DNA of 35,771 bases. Source: an uncultured Collinsella sp. (GTDB taxonomy: Bacteria > Actinomycetota > Coriobacteriia > Coriobacteriales > Coriobacteriaceae). The stretch is taken from positions 1 to 35,771 of the forward strand of contig CAUHHV010000024.1 of assembly GCA_959606065.1 (NCBI GenBank), given 5' to 3'. Below the pieces are notes generated by a model. That model saw only the letters and a program-made list of their open reading frames with translations, was not told the origin of the DNA and made no database searches. The position numbers were made by a program, and so were the translations under genes. Shown in pieces: positions 1 to 6,989 of the stretch (its first letter is position 1; each line of letters opens with the position of its first letter).

Positions 1-13
1 GCGCATAAAGAAA

Positions 14-47
14 GCCTCCCATTTCTCATGTCCAAGAAATGGGAGGC
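14..47 (-). terminator. Rho-independent terminator, distal to the ABC operon
   Basis: Two 13-nt perfect arms (14-26 and 35-47) enclose an 8-nt loop. Read on the minus strand the stem is followed by TTTCTTT (positions 13 to 7), which is the terminator arrangement. On the plus strand no T-run follows. It is the second hairpin downstream of the ABC transporter operon, so it probably backs up the one at 91-133. It could instead end a transcript that is not otherwise visible. Confidence 0.7.
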
Positions 48-90
48 AGTTCACATTGGACGGGCTTCTGCGCTCGATATAAGGGTTAAC

Positions 91-133
91 GAAAACCACC
101 ACAAAGGTGCCTGTCCCCTTTGTGGTGGTTTTC
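91..133 (-). terminator. Terminator hairpin with CCTGTCC loop (dispersed-repeat type)
   Basis: A perfect 17-bp stem (91-107 with 117-133) encloses the 9-nt loop TGCCTGTCC. The right arm ends 7 nt from the ATPase stop codon. On the minus strand the stem ends in GGTTTTC, a short U-run, so it can terminate the ABC operon. Loop plus arm contains GCCTGTCCCCTTT (109-121), repeated exactly in the hairpin loop at 35471-35495. This suggests a repeat-derived terminator rather than a one-off. Confidence 0.7.
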
Positions 134-140
134 TAGGTCG

Positions 141-935
141 TTAGCTCAGCAGCATGCGGTCGTTGGCGAGCTCGCCGCCCGAGACCTCCTCGAACTTCTG
201 GAGCAGGTCGGCGACGGTGAGCGACTTCTTCTCATCGCCGGCCACGTCGTAGATCACGTGGCCTTCGTGCATCATGATCAGGCGATTGCCCAGACGGATG
301 GCGTCGTTCATGTTGTGCGTGACCATGAGCGTGGTCAGGTGGTTCTCGTCGACAATCTCCTCGGTCAGATTGAGCACCTTAGAAGCCGTCTTGGGGTCGA
401 GGGCCGCCGTGTGCTCGTCGAGCAGCAACAGGCGCGGCTTGGTGAGCGTGGCCATCAGCAGGGTGAGTGCCTGGCGCTGGCCGCCCGAGAGCAGGCCGAC
501 CTTGGCGTTGAGGCGCGTGTCCAGACCGAGGTCCAGGCGCTTGAGCAGCTCAACGTACTCGTCCTTCTCGGCCTTGGTGACGCCCCACGAAAGACCGCGA
601 CGCTGGCCGCGGCGCTTGGCGAGGGCCAGGTTTTCGGCAATTTGCATGTCGGCTGCGGTGCCGCGCATGGGGTCCTGGAACACACGGCCCAGGTACTTGG
701 CGCGCTGCGACTCGCTCAGACGCGAGATGTCGGTGCCGTCGAGCTCAATAACACCCGAATCAAGCGGATACACGCCGGCGATCATATTGAGCAGCGTGGA
801 CTTGCCGGCGCCGTTGCCGCCAATCACGGTTACAAAGTCGCCATCGTTGAGGGTGAGGTCGACGTCGGTGAGCGCGCGCTTCTCGGTGACGGTGCCCTTG
901 TTAAAGGTCTTCTTGACGTGCGAGAGCTTAAGCAT
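141..935 (-). CDS. ABC transporter ATP-binding protein (ABC_sub_bind-type importer)
   Basis: This is the ATPase that powers uptake through the adjacent permease on the cytoplasmic face. The 264-residue protein has Walker A GGNGAGKST at 39-47, the ABC signature LSGGQ at 149-153, Walker B LLLLDE at 169-174, a D-loop ALDP and the switch histidine H207. A start at 935 (MLKLSHV) is preferred over the ATG at 944: AGGGAG lies 9 nt before 935 but touches the 944 codon. The gene overlaps the permease end by 8 nt, indicating translational coupling. Family knowledge: ATPases paired with PF04392-type binding proteins serve importers for aromatic amino acids or related small molecules (TrpXYZ-like). The actual substrate cannot be read from the sequence. 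It is the last gene of the operon and is followed by two terminator hairpins. Confidence 0.93.
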   Translation of the reverse strand: MLKLSHVKKTFNKGTVTEKRALTDVDLTLNDGDFVTVIGGNGAGKSTLLNMIAGVYPLDSGVIELDGTDISRLSESQRAKYLGRVFQDPMRGTAADMQIAENLALAKRRGQRRGLSWGVTKAEKDEYVELLKRLDLGLDTRLNAKVGLLSGGQRQALTLLMATLTKPRLLLLDEHTAALDPKTASKVLNLTEEIVDENHLTTLMVTHNMNDAIRLGNRLIMMHEGHVIYDVAGDEKKSLTVADLLQKFEEVSGGELANDRMLLS

Positions 936-1851
936 CTGCCTCATCTCCCTTCGTGTAGGAGCTGCGGAGCTTATAGCGCTCCCAAACCACGGGCACGCAC
1001 AGGGCCACGGCGACGATCACGGCGGAGAGCAGCTTCATGTCGTTGGCGTCCATGCCCAGTTGCAGCACGATGGCGCGGATGAGGAAGTACACCACGGAGC
1101 CAAAGACGGCGGAGGCCAGACGGACGGAGAACTGCGTGAGACCGCCGGGCAGCAGGCGGCCGAGCACCTCGCCGATGACGATGGCGGCAAGACCGATAAC
1201 GATGGCGCCGGTACCCATGCCAATGTCGGCATACTTCTGGCTCTGGCAGATGAGCGCACCCGAAAGGCCAATGAGGGCGTTGGAGAGCACGAGGGCGATC
1301 ATTTTGGTGGAGTTGGTGTTGACGCCTAGGGCGCGGATCATGTACTCGTTGTTGCCGGTGGCACGCAGCGCCGAGCCGATCTCGGTGCCAAAGAACCAGT
1401 ACAGGATGGCGACGATGGCCACGGCCAGCACAATGCCTAGGATAATGGCAACAGTGGACTGCGGCAGGCCCGTCATGTTGCTGACGGATGAGAAGATAGT
1501 GCCCTTGGCAAGGATGGGCGTGTTGGACTTGCCCATGATGCGCAGGTTGATGGACCACAGGCTGATCTGCGTCAGGATTCCGGCAAGGATTGCGGGGATC
1601 TCAAAGACGGTGGCCAGGATGCCCGTGACGGCACCGGCGATGGCACCGGCGCACATGCCGGCCAAAACAGCGAGCAGCGGGTCGACGTTATTGTTGACGA
1701 TGAGTACGGCGCAGACACAGCCGCCGAGGGCAAAGCTGCCGTCGCAGGTCATATCGGGGATGTCGAGCAGGCGGAACGTGATAAACACGCCAAGCACCAT
1801 AATGCCCCAGAGGACGCCCTGCGAAACGGCGCCCTGCAATGCAATGAGCAT
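928..1851 (-). CDS. ABC transporter permease, branched-chain/sugar-type fold
   Basis: The 307-residue integral membrane protein has about eight hydrophobic segments, beginning directly at the N-terminus (MLIALQGAVSQGVLWGIMVL), and a basic, hydrophilic C-terminal tail. The repeated Gly/Ala-rich helices and the segment FRLLDIPDMTCDGSFALGG are typical of BPD_transp_2 permeases that accompany ABC_sub_bind lipoproteins. It forms the transmembrane channel with the ATPase encoded immediately downstream. The start is well supported: AGGAGG lies 8 nt upstream of the ATG at 1851. It is separated from the binding-protein gene by about 200 nt containing two hairpins, so it is probably expressed at a lower level than the binding protein. 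The substrate is unknown. Confidence 0.92.
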   Translation of the reverse strand: MLIALQGAVSQGVLWGIMVLGVFITFRLLDIPDMTCDGSFALGGCVCAVLIVNNNVDPLLAVLAGMCAGAIAGAVTGILATVFEIPAILAGILTQISLWSINLRIMGKSNTPILAKGTIFSSVSNMTGLPQSTVAIILGIVLAVAIVAILYWFFGTEIGSALRATGNNEYMIRALGVNTNSTKMIALVLSNALIGLSGALICQSQKYADIGMGTGAIVIGLAAIVIGEVLGRLLPGGLTQFSVRLASAVFGSVVYFLIRAIVLQLGMDANDMKLLSAVIVAVALCVPVVWERYKLRSSYTKGDEADA

Positions 1852-1926
1852 GCTTCATACCTCCTAGGATAGGGTGGACACGTGAGTCACCATGATAGCG
1901 GTAACAATGCATAAAAGAGCTGTGGC

Positions 1927-1984
1927 CGGATGTTTTGTCTCATCCGTAACAAGCAGGGCGAACGCCGGTCTTTGGCGTTCGCCC
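1927..1984 (-). other. Two adjacent hairpins in the binding protein-permease spacer
   Basis: CGGATG at 1927-1932 pairs with CATCCG at 1941-1946 across an 8-nt loop. GGGCGAACGCC at 1956-1966 pairs perfectly with 1974-1984 across a 7-nt loop. On the minus (operon) strand the strong 11-bp hairpin comes first and no U-run follows. It is therefore more likely a transcript stabiliser or processing site between binding-protein and permease messages than a full terminator. The remaining spacer (1852-2055) shows no gene. Confidence 0.6.
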
Positions 1985-2055
1985 CTATGGCTCAGATATT
2001 GAATAGCACGGCAACGGCGCGAGTATGGGCCCTAGGCGCATCGCCGCGCATGCCG

Positions 2056-3036
2056 CTACTCGTCCAGAGCAGAGAGGTCGATGCCCAGCGCCTCGGCCAT
2101 CTCGTCGTTCTTGACAACGACTAGGTCCTTGCTAGAGAGGTGCTTGATCGGCATATCCTCGGGCTTGGCCTCGCCCTTCAGAATCTTGACGGCCATCTCG
2201 CCCGCGGCGTAGCCCAGGTCCTCATAGTTGATGGAGAGGGTGAACAGGCCGCCGGCCTTGCACATGCCCTCCTCGCCGGTCACGAAGGGGAGCTTGTTCT
2301 CCTTGCAGATCTGGCCCACCTGCGAGGCGCCCGCGGCGATCGTGTTGTCGGTGGGGGAGTACAGCGCGTCGACCTTGCCCACGGCAGACTCGACAACGGA
2401 CTGAATCTCGTTAGAGCTCGAGACGGTGAAGTCAGTGTACTCCAGGCCCAGCTTGTCGAGCTCCTTCTTGGCGGCCTTGATCTGGACGTCGGAGTTGGAC
2501 TCGGCGGTGCAGTAGAGCAAGCCGACCTTCTTAACGTCGGGCAGGACCTTCTGCATCATCTCGAGCTGCTCGGCGACCGGGGTGAGGTCGGAAGCGCCCG
2601 TGACGTTGGTGCCGGGTTTGTCGTTGTCCTGGACCAGGCCGGAAGCGGCGTAGTCGGTGATGGCGCAGCCAACGATGGGGATATCGGCCGTGGCGCCGGC
2701 GGCAGCCTGCGCGGCGGGCGTAGCGATGGCATAGATCAAGTTGACGCCGTCGCCTACGAACTTGTCGGCAATGGACTTACACGTGGACTGGTCGTTCTGG
2801 GCGTTCTTCTGGTCGATCTTGACCTTGAGGCCGCTCTTCTTGATGGCCTTGACAAAGCCGTCGTTGGCGGCGTCGAGTGCGGAGTGCTCAGTGAGCTGCA
2901 GAACGCCGACGGTGTAGTCGGAACCGGCGGCAGCAGAGCCGGAACCAGAGTTGCCGCCGCATCCGGCGAGCGGAGCGAGCGCGAGCAGGCCGGCAGAGAC
3001 CAGAAGACTCCTGCGGCTGATGGTGATGTCCTTCAT
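2056..3036 (-). CDS. ABC transporter substrate-binding lipoprotein (PF04392-like)
   Basis: The 326-residue protein is an extracytoplasmic solute receptor and the first gene of the ABC operon. It starts at MKDITISRR (3036), with a GGGGG-containing leader upstream. An N-terminal extension to 3084 would precede the signal peptide and is unlikely. Residues 1-26 are a lipoprotein signal with lipobox LAGC and lipidated Cys26. SRRSLL at residues 7-12 resembles a weak twin-arginine motif. The mature part shows the two-lobed pattern of ABC_sub_bind proteins, for example VGVLQLTEHSALDAANDGF near the N-terminus, a QNDQST segment, IYAIATPAAQ, GLLYCTAESNSDVQ, and a late SINYEDLGYAAGEMAVKIL. Family members bind tryptophan, tyrosine or other small organic ligands. 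The ligand here is not determinable. A good sigma-A promoter is present at 3100-3127. Confidence 0.92.
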   Translation of the reverse strand: MKDITISRRSLLVSAGLLALAPLAGCGGNSGSGSAAAGSDYTVGVLQLTEHSALDAANDGFVKAIKKSGLKVKIDQKNAQNDQSTCKSIADKFVGDGVNLIYAIATPAAQAAAGATADIPIVGCAITDYAASGLVQDNDKPGTNVTGASDLTPVAEQLEMMQKVLPDVKKVGLLYCTAESNSDVQIKAAKKELDKLGLEYTDFTVSSSNEIQSVVESAVGKVDALYSPTDNTIAAGASQVGQICKENKLPFVTGEEGMCKAGGLFTLSINYEDLGYAAGEMAVKILKGEAKPEDMPIKHLSSKDLVVVKNDEMAEALGIDLSALDE

Positions 3037-3071
3037 ATCATTACCCCCAGTATAAAAATGGCTGGAAACAC

Positions 3072-3090
3072 TGCACTCAAACAAAGTGCA
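3072..3090 (-). other. Small leader hairpin upstream of the binding-protein gene
   Basis: TGCACT (3072-3077) pairs with AGTGCA (3085-3090) across a 7-nt loop. It falls between the predicted transcription start (about 3093) and the start codon at 3036. It could be a 5' stability hairpin or a dyad bound by a repressor. Nothing in the sequence decides between these. Confidence 0.35.
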
Positions 3091-3099
3091 AGTGGGTCT

Positions 3100-3127
3100 A
3101 TAGTAGCGCCGATGTCCATTTTTTCAA
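3100..3127 (-). promoter_or_regulatory. Sigma-A promoter of the ABC operon
   Basis: On the minus strand, -35 TTGAAA (3127-3122) is separated by 16 nt from -10 TACTAT (3105-3100). Five of six -35 bases and five of six -10 bases match the consensus. The predicted start is about 55-60 nt upstream of the lipoprotein start codon. Confidence 0.6.
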
Positions 3128-3194
3128 CAACCTGTCGGGTTTTTTAATACTGAACCGGATGGGCGGCGGGGGATTCGGCGGGCAACGGCAGGAC

Positions 3195-3983
3195 TTAGGC
3201 GGCGGGCGCGGGCTGCTCCTCCTCGTCCAGGGCAGCAAACAGTTTCTTGCCGTCGAGCAGACGCGTGCAGACGTTTCTCATGCGGTTGACCTCTACGGTG
3301 CGCAGGGTATCGTCGATGACCCGGTCGTCGTGGACGGTACCAAGCAGATACGAGATTCCGTCTCGCTGCCTGATGGCAAACGGCTGTATGGTCACCCTGA
3401 TTGCCGCATCCGTGCCATGGGGCCCGGATCCCAAGAGGTCAAAACTGACAGAGGTTCCCTGGTCTATAGCCTGTTCGATCAGCTCGCAGGCGTCGATGCG
3501 CGTGACGGGCGGCTTGGTGCCCTTGGCGGGTGCGCCGGAGACGACCGGTGCCGGCTCGGGCGCATTGAGGTAGCCGCGAACGTCGACACTCGCCATGTCG
3601 ACAAGGTGCTTGGCCATGCGCTTTCTAATCGCGATGGGGGTGGAACGGTTGCGCATGACCATGCCGTGCAGGCGAACGATCTCCTCGTCGGTGAGCGGGC
3701 GAGTCAGCAAGCGGTAGCCCACGCCGCGCTTGTATTCGATTTCGTATCCGGCATGACGCAGTGCGGAAATGGCGGTGTAGATGCTGCGGCGTGCTGCCGA
3801 GATGGGCATCTGGGCGGGATTGTCGGGATGGGCGAGATGTTCTGCCAGCTCATCGGGAAGCAGGGCTTTGTCTTCGCCGGTGTGGTCGCTCAGAACCTGC
3901 AGGATTCGCACGGCGCGGTAGGCGGCAAGCGAGGCAGCTCCCCTGGTGGTGGTCCCGTAGTTTTCAACAGCGATTTCGGTCAT
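3195..3983 (-). CDS. WYL-domain transcriptional regulator
   Basis: This is a predicted 262-residue DNA-binding regulator. The N-terminal ~110 residues look like a winged helix: a predicted recognition stretch (ISAARRSIYTAISALRHAGYEIEYKRGVGYRLL) is followed by a linker with LTDEEIVRLHGMV. The C-terminal half has WYL-domain features: LIEQAIDQGTSVSF, then VTIQPFAIRQRDGISYLLGTVHDD and a final arginine-containing strand. The literal W-Y-L triad is not present. The start at 3983 (MTEIAVENYG) has GGAAAGGA about 10 nt upstream. The longer frame back to 4121 begins with Pro/Arg-rich residues unlike a protein N-terminus. WYL proteins usually sense nucleic acid or a small ligand and often regulate neighbours or stress functions. 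The target is unknown. Two tandem 11-bp repeats upstream may be its binding site. Confidence 0.8.
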   Translation of the reverse strand: MTEIAVENYGTTTRGAASLAAYRAVRILQVLSDHTGEDKALLPDELAEHLAHPDNPAQMPISAARRSIYTAISALRHAGYEIEYKRGVGYRLLTRPLTDEEIVRLHGMVMRNRSTPIAIRKRMAKHLVDMASVDVRGYLNAPEPAPVVSGAPAKGTKPPVTRIDACELIEQAIDQGTSVSFDLLGSGPHGTDAAIRVTIQPFAIRQRDGISYLLGTVHDDRVIDDTLRTVEVNRMRNVCTRLLDGKKLFAALDEEEQPAPAA

Positions 3984-4125
3984 GGCGCCCACATCCTTTC
4001 CGTTCCCGGGCGATGGCGGCTTTGAGCCTAAGATGTCGCCGCCGCCTGGGGGTGCCGGGCGTCTTGGACGGTCGGTTTGTGCCGGCAGACGGTAGAGCAA
4101 GTTTTCAACAGGCCTGCCCAACTGA

Positions 4126-4147
4126 CCAAAAGCTTGCCAAAAGCTTG
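4126..4147. repeat. Tandem 11-bp direct repeat upstream of the WYL regulator
   Basis: CCAAAAGCTTG occurs twice without a gap (4126-4136, 4137-4147), one helical turn apart. It is flanked by the inverted pair TTTTCAACAG (4102-4111) and CTGTTGAAAA (4155-4164). A third TTTTCAACAG lies just inside the regulator gene (3961-3970). The arrangement suits a transcription-factor site controlling the regulator at 3195-3983, possibly autoregulatory. This is an inference. Confidence 0.45.
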
Positions 4148-4160
4148 ACGGATGCTGTTG

Positions 4161-4193
4161 AAAAAAGCGCCCCTCGGCTTGCCGAGAGGCGCT
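4161..4193 (-). terminator. Rho-independent terminator of asnS
   Basis: AGCGCCCCTCGGC (4166-4178) pairs with GCCGAGAGGCGCT (4181-4193). The single mismatch becomes a G-U pair in the minus-strand RNA. Six A residues at 4161-4166 give the U-run on the minus strand. It lies 40 nt past the asnS stop codon. Confidence 0.9.
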
Positions 4194-4233
4194 GGCGTGA
4201 TGCGCTGGAACGCGTTCGGTGGCGCTGTGGCGA

Positions 4234-5637
4234 TTAGAAGTCGGCGTTGCCCACGGTGCGCGGGTGCGGCAGGACGTCGCGGATGTTGCCCACGCCGGTG
4301 AGGTACATCACCAAGCGCTCGAAGCCCAGACCGTAGCCGGCGTGCTTGCAGGAACCGTAGCGACGCAGGTCAAGGTAGTACTTGTACTGCTCGGGATTCA
4401 TACCCAGGTCCTTGATGCGGGCCTCGAGCAAATCCAGGCGCTCCTCGCGCTGGGAGCCGCCGATAATCTCGCCGATACCGGGAACCAGGCAGTCGGCGGC
4501 GGCGACGGTCTTGCCGTCCTCGTTCATGCGCATGTAGAAGGCCTTGATCTCGGCCGGATAGTCGGTCACGAAGGTCGGGCGCTTAAAGTGCTCCTCGGTT
4601 AGGAAACGCTCGTGCTCGGTCTGCAGGTCAATGCCCCAGCTCACGGGATAGTCAAACTTGTGACCGGCGGCGACGGCCTGCTCCAGGATCTCGACGGCCT
4701 CGGTATAGGTGACGCGGGCAAAGTCGGAGTTTGCCACGTGGTTCAGGCGCTCGATCAGACCCTTGTCCACAAACTTGTTGAGCATATTAAGCTCGTCGGG
4801 GCAGGTTGCCATGACGTCCTTGAGGACATACTTGAGCATGGCCTCGGCGTTGTCCATGTAGTCGTTGAGGTCGGCGAAGGCCATTTCGGGCTCGATCATC
4901 CAAAACTCGGCGGCATGGCGCGTGGTGTTGGAGTTCTCGGCACGGAAGGTGGGGCCAAAGGTGTACACGTCGCCAAAGGCCATGGCGAAGTTCTCGGCGT
5001 TGAGCTGGCCGGATACGGTAAGGCTCGCGTGCTTGCCAAAGAAGTCCTGGCTCCAGTCGACCTCACCGGCCTCGGTGAGGGGCGGGTTTTTGGGGTCGAG
5101 CGTGGTCACGCGGAACATCTCGCCGGCGCCCTCGCAGTCACTCGTGGTGATGATGGGGGTGTTGACATAGACAAAGCCCTGCTCCTGGAAGAAGCGGTGA
5201 ATGGCGGCTGCGGCAACGGAGCGGATGCGGAACACGGCGCGGAACAGGTTGGTGCGCGGACGCAGGTGCTGCTGGGTGCGCAGGAACTCGACGGTGGCGC
5301 GCTTCTTCTGCAGCGGGTAGTCCGGAGCGCTCGTGCCCTCGATCTCGATTGAGGTGGCGGAGAGCTCAAAGGGCTGCGGGGCGTCGGGCGTCAGCTTGAC
5401 GGTGCCAGTGCAGATGAGGGCGGCCGAGACATTTTGGTGAGCAATCTCGTCGTAGTTGTCGAGCGCCTCGCGGTTCATGACGACCTGCAGGTCGCGGAAG
5501 CAACTGCCGTCATTGAGCGTAACGAAGCCAAAGTTCTTCATGTCGCGGACGGACTTGACCCAGCCGGCGACGGTGACGGTTTGGCCGCCGAGCGACTCGG
5601 CATCGGCATAGAGCTGCGCGATTTTGGTGCGGTTCAC
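4234..5637 (-). CDS. asnS: Asparaginyl-tRNA synthetase
   Basis: A cytoplasmic class IIb aminoacyl-tRNA synthetase that charges tRNA-Asn with asparagine using ATP. The 467 residues match the usual bacterial AsnRS length (about 465). The N-terminal ~100 residues are an OB-fold anticodon-binding domain (VTVAGWVKSVRDMKNFGFVTLNDGS). The catalytic core has class II motif 2 around FGPTFRAENSNTTRHAAEFW and motif 3 at GYGLGFERLVMYLTG near the C-terminus. A GTG start at 5637 (VNRTKIAQLY) is chosen because GGGAGG precedes it closely and homologues begin at this point. Upstream in-frame codons lie in the promoter region. It has its own promoter (5684-5712) and terminator (4161-4193), so it is monocistronic. 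Confidence 0.97.
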   Translation of the reverse strand: MNRTKIAQLYADAESLGGQTVTVAGWVKSVRDMKNFGFVTLNDGSCFRDLQVVMNREALDNYDEIAHQNVSAALICTGTVKLTPDAPQPFELSATSIEIEGTSAPDYPLQKKRATVEFLRTQQHLRPRTNLFRAVFRIRSVAAAAIHRFFQEQGFVYVNTPIITTSDCEGAGEMFRVTTLDPKNPPLTEAGEVDWSQDFFGKHASLTVSGQLNAENFAMAFGDVYTFGPTFRAENSNTTRHAAEFWMIEPEMAFADLNDYMDNAEAMLKYVLKDVMATCPDELNMLNKFVDKGLIERLNHVANSDFARVTYTEAVEILEQAVAAGHKFDYPVSWGIDLQTEHERFLTEEHFKRPTFVTDYPAEIKAFYMRMNEDGKTVAAADCLVPGIGEIIGGSQREERLDLLEARIKDLGMNPEQYKYYLDLRRYGSCKHAGYGLGFERLVMYLTGVGNIRDVLPHPRTVGNADF

Positions 5638-5683
5638 GTATCCTCCCAGAGCGGTTGTACGGATTATTTCCAAACAGTTAACC

Positions 5684-5712
5684 ATTCTAACCCGCGAGCG
5701 GGAGCGTAGCAA
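5684..5712 (-). promoter_or_regulatory. Sigma-A promoter of asnS
   Basis: On the minus strand, -35 TTGCTA (5712-5707), a 17-nt spacer and -10 TAGAAT (5689-5684) form a good housekeeping promoter. It lies about 47 nt upstream of the asnS GTG start. The spacer includes the GC-rich run between the convergent Cs at 5690-5706. No T-box or other leader fits in the short untranslated region. Confidence 0.65.
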
Positions 5713-5854
5713 AACGGCGGTGCCGATGTATGGGCGTGGCGTGGGCGCTGCGCGGGTGACGATTATTGCTTTCGAAAAGGTTGCGCAACAAGATGCCCAA
5801 AATCGCCCTTAGCCTTATCGATAGTAAAGGTAGCCAGGGGAGAGGGCGGATGCC

Positions 5855-6883
5855 ATGAAATGCAAGAAATGCGGCAAGGAAAACCTCGAGGAAGCTCGGT
5901 TCTGCGCGGCGTGTGGATCGGCGCTCAATGCCGAAGGGGCGTCGCCCGAGGTGCCCAAGGCGGGATCGACGAGTCATCGGGGACGTACGGTCGCTATTGC
6001 CGCGTTGGCCGCCGCGCTCGCCGTCGGGGGCGGTGGCGCGGGCTACTACCTTGGTGTATACCGTCCCGAGCAGGATCGGATTGCACAGGAACAGGCGTTA
6101 AAGACGGAAAAATGCGGCGTACGCGTTGCGGTTTCGGCTGCGGGCTGGGACACCTCGGCGGGAGGAAGCCGTCTTGCCCTGCACGTCCAGGGCGAGCCAT
6201 TGGCTGGGAAGCGCATCGATCGCGTGATGTATGTCGATAGCGCAGGCAAGGGTATTGAGCTTCCTCGTGGCTCCTACGAGATTTCTGCTGTAGGCTCGCC
6301 GATTGCCGCGGACGGCACGATTTACTCGTTGCCTGAGACAATTGCCAAGGTCAAGATTTCGGAAAAGACGAAAAAAGGCGCAACGGTCGTCGCCTCGTCC
6401 AAATATAAGTTTGAGCTTACGCCCGTTGAAGCACTTGATGTGACCGACGACATGCTCGCCGCCGCTCGAAAGTACGCCGAAGAGGATGAGGGCGCCAAGA
6501 AGGATGGTTATAGCTACGATGTCGAGGCACTCGTGGCTGCTGCCACCAAGCGTCGCGACGACGCCGTGTCCGCGAAGCGGGCTGCCGATGAAGCGGCGGC
6601 AAAGGCAGAGGAGGAACGCAAAGCGGCCGAGACGGCAGCGCAGGAGCATGCTGCCGAGGATGCCTTTGTGGCAACGGCGCGCAAGGGGCTGGGCATTCCC
6701 GATGATCTTGAGGGCGTGACGTATAAGCTCTTGGGTTCAAGTTATTGGGAGGGCGCTGCCATGGAGGTCTATGCCATCCAGTTCTACAACAGCGAGGGCA
6801 AGGTCATCGCCGAGGCAGATTGCACAAAGGATGGAATGCCTGCAACGAGCATCCATGGCTACTCGCCGGATGGCTCGTATTGA
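5855..6883 (+). CDS. Zinc-ribbon, single-pass membrane protein with coiled coil
   Basis: This 342-residue protein of unknown function begins with a four-cysteine zinc ribbon (C3, C6, C17, C20; motif CxxC-x10-CxxC) of the zinc_ribbon_2 type. A polar linker follows, then one transmembrane helix at about 45-67 (VAIAALAAALAVGGGGAGYYLGV). The ribbon should be cytoplasmic and the remainder extracytoplasmic. Residues 85-190 are a beta-rich domain, 195-280 are Ala/Glu/Lys-rich and probably a coiled coil (232-275), and the last 60 residues resemble a small beta-sheet module (YKLLGSSYWEGAAMEVYAIQFYN). The start at 5855 is the only one that keeps the ribbon, and GGGGAGAGG lies upstream. It is divergent from asnS and alone in its transcript, ending at a bidirectional terminator. 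No function is proposed. Confidence 0.85.
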   Translation: MKCKKCGKENLEEARFCAACGSALNAEGASPEVPKAGSTSHRGRTVAIAALAAALAVGGGGAGYYLGVYRPEQDRIAQEQALKTEKCGVRVAVSAAGWDTSAGGSRLALHVQGEPLAGKRIDRVMYVDSAGKGIELPRGSYEISAVGSPIAADGTIYSLPETIAKVKISEKTKKGATVVASSKYKFELTPVEALDVTDDMLAAARKYAEEDEGAKKDGYSYDVEALVAAATKRRDDAVSAKRAADEAAAKAEEERKAAETAAQEHAAEDAFVATARKGLGIPDDLEGVTYKLLGSSYWEGAAMEVYAIQFYNSEGKVIAEADCTKDGMPATSIHGYSPDGSY

Positions 6884-6933
6884 TGCGAGGCTGGTGAGTT
6901 GATGCACAGAAAACCGAATGACCAAATGAGTGC

Positions 6934-6972
6934 AAAAGAGGAGCCGGAACGTATTCCGACCCCTCTTTCTTT
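6934..6972. terminator. Bidirectional terminator between convergent genes
   Basis: AAAGAGG (6935-6941) pairs with CCTCTTT (6962-6968), and inside it CGGAA pairs with TTCCG around the loop CGTA. Plus-strand RNA ends in CUUUU, and minus-strand RNA ends in CCTCTTTTGC. It serves both the zinc-ribbon gene (ends 6883) and the acyltransferase gene (ends 6990 on the minus strand). Confidence 0.8.
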
Positions 6973-6989
6973 TACGGGGCAAACTCTGT

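Noticed and set aside
120..1329. Long plus-strand frames opposite the ABC ATPase and permease.
   Set aside because: They are antisense shadows; the minus-strand frames contain all Walker, signature and membrane features.
3012..3036. Tat signal peptide on the binding protein because of SRRSLL.
   Set aside because: The lipobox LAGC with Cys26 is clear and ABC_sub_bind proteins are normally Sec lipoproteins. The Tat motif lacks the preferred F-L-K context and is left as a remark.
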